From NCBI RefSeq assembly GCF_027943255.1, contig NW_026562314.1, positions 1 through 64,000 on the forward strand: 64,000 nucleotides of DNA, read 5' to 3'. The stretch comes from Anastrepha obliqua (Eukaryota; Arthropoda; Insecta; Diptera; Tephritidae). The translations under genes and the position numbers were made by a program. The notes beneath the pieces were generated by a model. The model did not search any database, was not told the origin of the DNA, and saw only the letters and a program-made list of their open reading frames with translations. Positions 1 to 10,936 of this stretch are shown piece after piece (the stretch's first letter is position 1; each line of letters opens with the position of its first letter).

Positions 1-381
<381 letters not shown>

Positions 382-567
382 GCGGTAAAAGTCCCATAGT
401 TCCCTCAATTCTGCTCGATTTCGCTGAAACTTTCATTAAAAGTTAGATAAGACTCTCCTCTTTCCAACAATGTACACTTCTTTGGCAATTGGTTGGAAAT
501 TCGATGTAAAACAATCACAAAATGTCAGAAAAAAGCCTTTCCGACTCGAATTTTTCTGAACATTTTT
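382..567 (+). repeat. First, slightly truncated satellite monomer
   Basis: This is the left-most unit. It lacks the first G of ggcggt, because poly-T runs up to gcggtaaaag, and has a one-base C deletion near 416 (ctgctcgattt in place of ctgctccgattt). From there it follows the normal order: CCC variant, gactctcctc, aattggttgg, caatcac, ttCCg, CTGAAC. It carries the uncommon attCgatgt variant at about 500 that recurs in neighbouring units of the left half of the array. Confidence 0.85.
519..566. other. Imperfect inverted repeat within class A monomers (first copy)
   Basis: The left arm aaaatgtcagaaaaa (519-533) is complementary to the right arm tttttctgaacatttt (551-566), apart from one extra base in the right arm. 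About 17 bases separate them. The same pair recurs in every intact class A unit. In class B units both arms are altered (cacataaaag and GAAAC) and the pairing is mostly lost. It could form a cruciform or hairpin, or be a dyad protein site; function is unknown. Confidence 0.7.
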
Positions 568-755
568 GGCGGTAAAAGTCCCATAGTTCCCTCAATTCGG
601 CTCCGATTTCGCTGAAACTTTCATTAAAAGTTAGATAAGACTCTCCTCTTTCCAACAATGTACACTTCTTTGGCAATTTGTTGGAAATTGGATGTAAAAC
701 AATCACAAAATGTCAGAAAAAAGCCTTTCTGACTCGAATTTTTCTGAACATTTTT
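568..755 (+). repeat. Representative 188-bp (class A) monomer
   Basis: Class A units are exactly 188 bp. In order they carry ggcggtaaaagtc, gctccgatttcgctgaaac, an agataagactctcctc pyrimidine-rich stretch, caatgtacac, ggcaatttgttgg, caatcacaaaatgtcag, ttCTgactcg, then T5-CTGAACA-T5. This copy has a private T-to-G change at 599. Class A makes up most of the array. Its 3' third holds an imperfect inverted repeat that class B units lack. Confidence 0.9.
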
Positions 756-3392
756 GGCGGTAAAAGTCGCATAGTTCCCTCAATTCTGCTCCGATTTCGC
801 TGAAACTTTCATTAAAAGTTAGATAAGACTCTCCTCTTTCCAACAATGTACACTTCTTTGGCAATTGGTTGGAAATTCGATGTAAAACAATCACAAAATG
901 TCAGAAAAAAGCCTTTCCGACTCGAATTTTTCTGAACATTTTTGGCGGTAAAAGTCCCATAGTTCCCTCAATTCTGCTCCGATTTCGCTGAAACTTTCAT
1001 TAAAAGTTAGATAAGACTCTCCTCTTTCCAACAATGTACACTTCTTTGGCAATTTGTTGGAAATTGGATGTAAAACAATCACAAAATGTCAGAAAAAAGC
1101 CTTTCTGACTCGAATTTTTTTGAAACTTTTTTTGGCGGTAAAAGTCGCATAGTTCCCTCAATTCTGCTCCGGTTTCGTTGAAACTTTCATTAAAAGTTAG
1201 ATAAGATTCTCCTCTTTCCAACAATGTACACTTCTTTGGCAATTGGTTGGAAATTGGATGTGAAACAATCAGAAAATGTCACATAAAAGCCTTTCCGACT
1301 CGAATTTTTTGAAACTTTTTTGGCGGTAAAAGTCGCATAGTTCCCTCAATTCTGCTCCGATTTCGCTGAAACTTTCATTAAAAGTTAGATAAGACTCTCC
1401 TCTTTCCAACAATGTACACTTCTTTGGCAATTGGTTGGAAATTGGATGTAAAACAATCAGAAAATGTCACATAAAAGCCTCATTGACTTGAATTTTTTGA
1501 AACTTTTTTTGGCGGTAAAAGTCCCATAGTTCCCTCAATTCTGCTCCGATTTCGCTGAAACTTTCATTAAAAGTTAGATAAGACTCTCCTCTTTCCAACA
1601 ATGTACACTTCTTTGGCAATTGGTTGGAAATTGGATGTAAACCAATCACAAAATGTCAGAAAAAAGCCTTTCCGACTCGAATTTTTCTCAACATTTTTGG
1701 CGGTAAAAGTCGCATAGTTCCCTCAATTCTGCTCCGATTTCGCTGAAACTTTCATTAAAAGTTAGATAAGACTCTCTTCTTTCCAACAGTGTACACTTCT
1801 TTGGCAATTGGTTGGAAATTGGATGTGAAACAATCAGAAAATGTCACATAAAAGCCTTTCCGACTCGAATTTTTTTGAAACTTTTTTTGGCGGTAAAAGT
1901 CCCATAGTTCCCTCAATTCTGCTTTGATTTCGGTGAAACTTTCATTAAAAGTTAGATAAGACTCTCCTCTTTCCAACAATGTACACTTCTTTGGCAATTT
2001 GTTGGAAATTGGATGTAAAACAATCACAAAATGTCAGAAAAAGCCTTTCTGACTCGAATTTTTCTGAACATTTTTGGCGGTAAAAGTCGCATAGTTCCCT
2101 CAATTCTGCTCCGATTTCGCTGAAACTTTCATTAAAAGTTAGATAAGACTCTCCTCTTTCCAACAATGTACACTTCTTTGGCAATTGGTTGGAAATTGGA
2201 TGTAAAACAATCACAAAATGTCAGAAAAAAGCCTTTCCGACTCGAATTTTTCTGAACATTTTTGGCGGTAAAAGTCGCATAGTTCCCTCAATTCTGCTCC
2301 GATTTCGCTGAAACTTTCATTAAAAGTTAGATAAGACTCTCCTCTTTCCAACAATGTACACTTCTTTGGCAATTTGTTGGAAATTGGATGTAAAACAATC
2401 ACAAAATGTCAGAAAAAAGCCTTTCTGACTCGAATTTTTCTGAACATTTTTGGCGGTAAAAGTCGCATAGTTCCCTCAATTCTGCTCCGATTTCGCTGAA
2501 ACTTTCATTAAAAGTTAGATAAGACTCTCCTCTTTCCAACAATGTACACTTCTTTGGCAATTGGTTGGAAATTCGATGTAAAACAATCACAAAATGTCAG
2601 AAAAAAGCCTTTCCGACTCGAATTTTTCTGAACATTTTTGGCGGTAAAAGTCCCATAGTTCCCTCAATTCTGCTCCGATTTCGCTGAAACTTTCATTAAA
2701 AGTTAGATAAGACTCTCCTCTTTCCAACAATGTACACTTCTTTGGCAATTTGTTGGAAATTGGATGTAAAACAATCACAAAATGTCAGAAAAAAGCCTTT
2801 CTGACTCGAATTTTTCTGAACATTTTTGGCGGTAAAAGTCCCATAGTTCCCTCAATTCTGCTCCGATTTCGCTGAAACTTTCATTAAAAGTTAGACAAGA
2901 TTCTCCTCTTTCCAAAAATGTACACTTCTTTGGCAATTTGTTGGAAATTGGATGTAAAACAATCACAAAATGTCAGAAAAAAGCCTTTCTGACTCGAATT
3001 TTTCTGAACATTTTTGGCGGTAAAAGTCCCATAGTTCCCTCAATTCTGCTCCGATTTCGCTGAAACTTTCATTAAAAGTTAGATAAGACTCTCCTCTTTC
3101 CAACAATGTACACTTCTTTGGCAATTTGTTGGAAATTGGATGTAAAACAATCACAAAATGTCAGAAAAAAGCCTTTCTGACTCGAATTTTCTGAACATTT
3201 TTGGCGGTAAAAGTCGCATAGTTCCCTCAATTCTGCTCCGATTTCGCTGAAACTTTCATTAAAAGTTAGATAAGACTCTCCTCTTTCCAACAATGTACAC
3301 TTCTTTGGCAATTGGTTGGAAATTGGATGTAAAACAATCAGAAAATGTCACATAAAAGCCTCATTGACTCGAATTTTTTTGAAACTTTTTTT

Positions 3393-6300
3393 GGCGGTAA
3401 AAGTCGCATAGTTCCCTCAATTCTGCTCCGATTTCATTGAAACTTTCATTAAAAGTTAGATAAGATTCTCCTCTTTCCAAAAATGTACACTTCTTTGGCA
3501 ATTTTTCGGAAATTGGATGTAAAACAATCACAAAATGTCAGAAAAAAGCCTTTCTGACTCGAATTTTTCTGAACATTTTTGGCGGTAAAAGTCCCATAGT
3601 TCCCTCAATTCTGCTCCGATTTCGCTGAAACTTTCATTAAAAGTTAGATAAGATTCTCCTCTTTCCAACAATGTACACTTCTTTGGCAATTGGTTGGAAA
3701 TTGGATGTAAAACAATCAGAAATGTCACATAAAAGCCTTTCCGACTCGAATTTTTTTGAAACTTTTTTTGGCGGTAAAAGTCCCATAGTTCCCTCAATTC
3801 TGCTTTGATTTCGCTGAAACTTTCATTAGAAGTTAGATAAGACTCTCCTCTTTCCAACAATGTACACTTCTTTGGCAATTGGTTGGAAATTGGATGTAAA
3901 ACAATCACAAAATGTCAGAAAAAAGCCTTTCCGACTCGAATTTTTCTGAACATTTTTGGCGGTAAAAGTCGTATAGTTCCTTCAGTTCTGCTCCGATTTC
4001 GCTGAAACTTTCATTAGAAGTTAGATAAGATTCTCCTCTTTCCAACAATGTACACTTCTTTGGCAATTTGTTGGAAATTGGATGTAAAACAATCACAAAA
4101 TGTCAGAAAAAAGCCTTTCTGACTCGAATTTTTCTGAACATTTTTGGCGGTAAAAGTCCCATAGTTCCCTCAATTCTGCTCCGATTTCGCTGAAACTTTC
4201 ATTAAAAGTTAGATAAGATTCTCTTCTTTCCAACAATGTACACTTTTTGGCAATTGGTTGGAAATTGGATGTAAAACAATCAGAAAATGTCACATAAAAG
4301 CCTCATTGACTCGAATTTTTTTGAAACTTTTTTTGGCGGTAAAAGTCCCATAGTTCCCTCAATTCTGCTCCGATTTCGCTGAAACTTTCATTAAAGGTTA
4401 GATAAGACTCTCCTCTTTCCAACAATGTACACTTCTTTGGCAATTGGTTGGAAATTGGATGTAAACCAATCACAAAATGTCAGAAAAAAGCCTTTCCGAC
4501 TCGAATTTTTCTCAACATTTTTGGCGGTAAAAGTCGCATAGTTCCCTCAATTCTGCTCCGATTTCGCTGAAACTTTCATTAAAAGTTAGATAAGACTCTC
4601 CTCTTTCCAACAGTGTACACTTCTTTGGCAATTGGTTGGAAATTGGATGTGAAACAATCAGAAAATGTCACATAAAAGCCTTTCCGACTCGAATTTTTTT
4701 GAAACTTTTTTTGGCGGTAAAAGTCCCATAGTTCCCTCAATTCTGCTTTGATTTCGCTGAAACTTTCATTAAAAGTTAGATAAGACTCTCCTCTTTCCAA
4801 CAATGTACACTTCTTTGGCAATTGGTTGGAAATTGGATGTAAAACAATCACAAAATGTCAGAAAAAAGCCTCATTGACTCGAATTTTTTTGAAACTTTTT
4901 TTGGCGGTAAAAGTCGCATAGTTCCCTCAATTCTGCTCCGGTTTCGTTGAAACTTTCATTAGAAGTTAGATAAGATTCTCCTCTTTCCAAAAATGTACAC
5001 TTCTTTGGCAATTTGTTGGAAATTGGATGTAAAACAATCACAAAATGTCAGAAAAAAGCCTTTCTGACTCGAATTTTTCTGAACATTTTTGGCGGTAAAA
5101 GTCGCATAGTTCCCTCAATTCTGCTCCGATTTCGCTGAAACTTTCATTAAAAGTTAGATAAGACTCTCCTCTTTCCAACAATGTACACTTCTTTGGCAAT
5201 TGGTTGGAAATTCGATGTAAAACAATCACAAAATGTCAGAAAAAAGCCTTTCCGACTCGAATTTTTCTGAACATTTTTGGCGGTAAAAGTCCCATAGTTC
5301 CCTCAATTCTGCTCCGATTTCGCTGAAACTTTCATTAAAAGTTAGATAAGACTCTCCTCTTTCCAACAATGTACACTTCTTTGGCAATTTGTTGGAAATT
5401 GGATGTAAAACAATCACAAAATGTCAGAAAAAAGCCTTTCTGACTCGAATTTTTCTGAACATTTTTGGCGGTAAAAGTCCCATAGTTCCCTCAATTCTGC
5501 TCCGATTTCGCTGAAACTTTCATTAAAAGTTAGACAAGATTCTCCTCTTTCCAAAAATGTACACTTCTTTGGCAATTTGTTGGAAATTGGATGTAAAACA
5601 ATCACAAAATGTCAGAAAAAAGCCTTTCTGACTCGAATTTTTCTGAACATTTTTGGCGGTAAAAGTCGCATAGTTCCCTCAATTCTGCTCCGATTTCGCT
5701 GAAACTTTCATTAAAAGTTAGATAAGACTCTCCTCTTTCCAACAATGTACACTTCTTTGGCAATTGGTTGGAAATTGGATGTAAAACAATCAGAAAATGT
5801 CACATAAAAGCCTCATTGACTCGAATTTTTTTGAAACTTTTTTTGGCGGTAAAAGTCGCATAGTTCCCTCAATTCTGCTCCGATTTCGTTGAAACTTTCA
5901 TTAGAAGTTAGATAAGACTCTCCTCTTTCCAACAATGTACACTTCTTTGGCAATTGGTTGGAAATTGGATGTGAAACAATCAGAAAATGTCACATAAAAG
6001 CCTTTCCGACTCGAATTTTTTGAAACTTTTTTTGGCGGTAAAAGTCCCATAGTTCCCTCAATTCTGCTTTGATTTCGCTGAAACTTTCATTAAAAGTTAG
6101 ATAAGACTCTCCTCTTTCCAACAATGTACACTTCTTTGGCAATTGGTTGGAAATTGGATGTAAAACAATCACAAAATGTCAGAAAAAAGCCTCATTGACT
6201 CGAATTTTTTTGAAACTTTTTTTGGCGGTAAAAGTCGCATAGTTCCCTCAATTCTGCTCCGGTTTCGTTGAAACTTTCATTAGAAGTTAGATAAGATTCT

Positions 6301-7164
6301 CCTCTTTCCAAAAATGTACACTTCTTTGGCAATTGGTTGGAAATTGGATGTAAAATAATCACAAAATGTCAGAAAAAAGCCTTTCCGACTCGAATTTTTC
6401 TGAACATTTTTGGCGGTAAAAGTCGCATAGTTCCCTCAATTCTGCTCCGATTTCGCTGAAACTTTCATTAAAAGTTAGATAAGACTCTCCTCTTTCCAAC
6501 AATGTACACTTCTTTGGCAATTTGTTGGAAATTGGATGTAAAACAATCACAAAATGTCAGAAAAAAGCCTTTCTGACTCGAATTTTTCTGAACATTTTTG
6601 GCGGTAAAAGTCGCATAGTTCCCTCAATTCTGCTCCGATTTCGCTGAAACTTTCATTAAAAGTTAGATAAGACTCTCCTCTTTCCAACAATGTACACTTC
6701 TTTGGCAATTGGTTGGAAATTCGATGTAAAACAATCACAAAATGTCAGAAAAAAGCCTTTCCGACTCGAATTTTTCTGAACATTTTTGGCGGTAAAAGTC
6801 CCATAGTTCCCTCAATTCTGCTCCGATTTCGCTGAAACTTTCATTAAAAGTTAGATAAGACTCTCCTCTTTCCAACAATGTACACTTCTTTGGCAATTTG
6901 TTGGAAATTGGATGTAAAACAATCACAAAATGTCAGAAAAAAGCCTTTCTGACTCGAATTTTTCTGAACATTTTTGGCGGTAAAAGTCGCATAGTTCCCT
7001 CAATTCTGCTCCGATTTCGCTGAAACTTTCATTAAAAGTTAGATAAGACTCTCCTCTTTCCAACAATGTACACTTCTTTGGCAATTGGTTGGAAATTGGA
7101 TGTAAAACAATCAGAAAATGTCACATAAAAGCCTCATTGACTCGAATTTTTTGAAACTTTTTTT
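3393..7164 (+). repeat. 20-monomer higher-order repeat, copy 1 (3,772 bp)
   Basis: The copy starts at the monomer that carries the rare aatttttcgg variant (near 3500) and ends just before the next monomer with that variant. Landmarks inside it: the CGT variant unit near 3970, an aaaCcaatc unit near 4465, the caGtgtac unit near 4612, a gaCaag/caaaaatg unit near 5540, and Catt-to-attAGaag units near 5900 and 6290. The following 3,772 bp repeat the same order. Private one- or two-base deletions occur near 3720 and 4243. Confidence 0.82.
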
Positions 7165-10100
7165 GGCGGTAAAAGTCGCATAGTTCCCTCAATTCTGCTC
7201 CGATTTCGTTGAAACTTTCATTAGAAGTTAGATAAGATTCTCCTCTTTCCAAGAATGTACACTTCTTTGGCAATTTTTCGGAAATTGGATGTAAAACAAT
7301 CACAAAATGTCAGAAAAAAGCCTTTCTGACTCGAATTTTTCTGAACATTTTTGGCGGTAAAAGTCCCATAGTTCCCTCAATTCTGCTCCGATTTCGCTGA
7401 AACTTTCATTAAAAGTTAGATAAGATTCTCCTCTTTCCAACAATGTACACTTCTTTGGCAATTGGTTGGAAATTGGATGTAAAACAATCAGAAAATGTCA
7501 CATAAAAGCCTTTCCGACTCGAATTTTTTGAAACTTTTTTTGGCGGTAAAAGTCCCATAGTTCCCTCAATTCTGCTTTGATTTCGCTGAAACTTTCATTA
7601 AAAGTTAGATAAGACTCTCCTCTTTCCAACAATGTACACTTCTTTGGCAATTGGTTGGAAATTGGATGTAAAACAATCACAAAATGTCAGAAAAAAGCCT
7701 TTCCGACTCGAATTTTTCTGAACATTTTTGGCGGTAAAAGTCGTATAGTTCCTTCAATTCTGCTCCGATTTCGCTGAAACTTTCATTAAAAGTTAGATAA
7801 GATTCTCCTCTTTCCAACAATGTACACTTCTTTGGCAATTTGTTGGAAATTGGATGTAAAACAATCACAAAATGTCAGAAAAAAGCCTTTCTGACTCGAA
7901 TTTTTCTGAACATTTTTGGCGGTAAAAGTCCCATAGTTCCCTCAATTCTGCTCCGATTTCGCTGAAACTTTCATTAAAAGTTAGATAAGATTCTCTTCTT
8001 TCCAACAATGTACACTTTTTTGGCAATTGGTTGGAAATTGGATGTAAAACAATCAGAAAATGTCACATAAAAGCCTCATTGACTCGAATTTTTTTGAAAC
8101 TTTTTTTGGCGGTAAAAGTCCCATAGTTCCCTCAATTCTGCTCCGATTTCGCTGAAACTTTCATTAAAAGTTAGATAAGACTCTCCTCTTTCCAACAATG
8201 TACACTTCTTTGGCAATTGGTTGGAAATTGGATGTAAACCAATCACAAAATGTCAGAAAAAAGCCTTTCCGACTCGAATTTTTCTCAACATTTTTGGCGG
8301 TAAAAGTCGCATAGTTCCCTCAATTCTGCTCCGATTTCGCTGAAACTTTCATTAAAAGTTAGATAAGACTCTCCTCTTTCCAACAATGTACACTTCTTTG
8401 GCAATTGGTTGGAAATTGGATGTGAAACAATCAGAAAATGTCACATAAAAGCCTTTCCGACTCGAATTTTTTTGAAACTTTTTTTGGCGGTAAAAGTCCC
8501 ATAGTTCCCTCAATTCTGCTTTGATTTCGCTGAAACTTTCATTAAAAGTTAGATAAGACTCTCCTCTTTCCAACAATGTACACTTCTTTGGCAATTGGTT
8601 GGAAATTGGATGTAAAACAATCACAAAATGTCAGAAAAAAGCCTCATTGACTCGAATTTTTTTGAAACTTTTTTTGGCGGTAAAAGTCGCATAGTTCCCT
8701 CAATTCTGCTCCGGTTTCGTTGAAACTTTCATTAGAAGTTAGATAAGATTCTCCTCTTTCCAAAAATGTACACTTCTTTGGCAATTTGTTGGAAATTGGA
8801 TGTAAAACAATCACAAAATGTCAGAAAAAAGCCTTTCCGACTCGAATTTTTCTGAACATTTTTGGCGGTAAAAGTCCCATAGTTCCCTCAATTCTGCTCC
8901 GATTTCGCTGAAACTTTCATTAAAAGTTAGATAAGACTCTCCTCTTTCCAACAATGTACACTTCTTTGGCAATTGGTTGGAAATTCGATGTAAAACAATC
9001 ACAAAATGTCAGAAAAAAGCCTTTCCGACTCGAATTTTTCTGAACATTTTTGGCGGTAAAAGTCCCATAGTTCCCTCAATTCTGCTCCGATTTCGCTGAA
9101 ACTTTCATTAAAAGTTAGATAAGACTCTCCTCTTTCCAACAATGTACACTTCTTTGGCAATTTGTTGGAAATTGGATGTAAAACAATCACAAAATGTCAG
9201 AAAAAAGCCTTTCTGACTCGAATTTTTCTGAACATTTTTGGCGGTAAAAGTCCCATAGTTCCCTCAATTCTGCTCCGATTTCGCTGAAACTTTCATTAAA
9301 AGTTAGACAAGATTCTCCTCTTTCCAAAAATGTACACTTCTTTGGCAATTTGTTGGAAATTGGATGTAAAACAATCACAAAATGTCAGAAAAAAGCCTTT
9401 CTGACTCGAATTTTTCTGAACATTTTTGGCGGTAAAAGTCGCATAGTTCCCTCAATTCTGCTCCGATTTCGCTGAAACTTTCATTAAAAGTTAGATAAGA
9501 CTCTCCTCTTTCCAACAATGTACACTTCTTTGGCAATTGGTTGGAAATTGGATGTAAAACAATCAGAAAATGTCACATAAAAGCCTCATTGACTCGAATT
9601 TTTTTGAAACTTTTTTTGGCGGTAAAAGTCGCATAGTTCCCTCAATTCTGCTCCGATTTCGTTGAAACTTTCATTAGAAGTTAGATAAGACTCTCCTCTT
9701 TCCAACAATGTACACTTCTTTGGCAATTGGTTGGAAATTGGATGTGAAACAATCAGAAAATGTCACATAAAAGCCTTTCCGACTCGAATTTTTTTGAAAC
9801 TTTTTTTGGCGGTAAAAGTCCCATAGTTCCCTCAATTCTGCTTTGATTTCGCTGAAACTTTCATTAAAAGTTAGATAAGACTCTCCTCTTTCCAACAATG
9901 TACACTTCTTTGGCAATTGGTTGGAAATTGGATGTAAAACAATCACAAAATGTCAGAAAAAAGCCTCATTGACTCGAATTTTTTTGAAACTTTTTTTGGC
10001 GGTAAAAGTCGCATAGTTCCCTCAATTCTGCTCCGGTTTCGTTGAAACTTTCATTAGAAGTTAGATAATTTCTCCTCTTTCCAAAAATGTACACTTCTTT

Positions 10101-10936
10101 GGCAATTGGTTGGAAATTGGATGTAAAACAATCACAAAATGTCAGAAAAAAGCCTTTCCGACTCGAATTTTTCTGAACATTTTTGGCGGTAAAAGTCGCA
10201 TAGTTCCCTCAATTCTGCTCCGATTTCGCTGAAACTTTCATTAAAAGTTAGATAAGACTCTCCTCTTTCCAACAATGTACACTTCTTTGGCAATTTGTTG
10301 GAAATTGGATGTAAAACAATCACAAAATGTCAGAAAAAAGCCTTTCTGACTCGAATTTTTCTGAACATTTTTGGCGGTAAAAGTCGCATAGTTCCCTCAA
10401 TTCTGCTCCGATTTCGCTGAAACTTTCATTAAAAGTTAGATAAGACTCTCCTCTTTCCAACAATGTACACTTCTTTGGCAATTGGTTGAAATTCGATGTA
10501 AAACAATCACAAAATGTCAGAAAAAGCCTTTCTGACTCGAATTTTTCTGAACATTTTTGGCGGTAAAAGTCCCATAGTTCCCTCAATTCTGCTCCGATTT
10601 CGCTGAAACTTTCATTAAAAGTTAGATAAGACTCTCCTCTTTCCAACAATGTACACTTCTTTGGCAATTTGTTGGAAATTGGATGTAAAACAATCACAAA
10701 ATGTCAGAAAAAAGCCTTTCTGACTCGAATTTTTCTGAACATTTTTGGCGGTAAAAGTCGCATAGTTCCCTCAATTCTGCTCCGATTTCGCTGAAACTTT
10801 CATTAAAAGTTAGATAAGACTCTCCTCTTTCCAACAATGTACACTTCTTTGGCAATTGGTTGGAAATTGGATGTAAAACAATCAGAAAATGTCACATAAA
10901 AGCCTCATTGACTCGAATTTTTTTGAAACTTTTTTT
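7165..10936 (+). repeat. 20-monomer higher-order repeat, copy 2 (3,772 bp)
   Basis: This is a direct tandem copy of the preceding block, with the same order of diagnostic variants: aatttttcgg near 7270, CGT near 7742, aaaCcaatc near 8240, gaCaag near 9306. Small differences separate the copies, for example a caAtgtac rather than caGtgtac unit, and single-base deletions near 10067 and 10487. Later derivatives (from 10937) begin the same way but lose one monomer early, so offsets fall from 3,772 to about 3,583 bp. Confidence 0.82.

Larger units (their letters stand above)
382..3392 (+). repeat. Irregular left edge of the array (about 16 monomers)
   Basis: Class A and B monomers occur here without a clean repeat order. 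Units around 703-1080 recur around 2399-2775 at a spacing of 1,696 bp (9 monomers). The units at 2399, 2587 and 2775 recur at 5038, 5226 and 5414, a 2,639-bp offset (14 monomers). A rare variant, caGtgtac in place of caAtgtac, occurs near 1788 and again near 4612, linking two blocks 2,824 bp apart. There is no non-satellite sequence. Confidence 0.8.

Noticed and set aside
568..755. Plus-strand TTCGctgaA in gatttcgctgaaac as a CENP-B box
   Set aside because: Only the TTCG and A positions match; the CGGG part reads TTTC. The minus-strand site near the gactcgaat motif is a better, though still imperfect, candidate.
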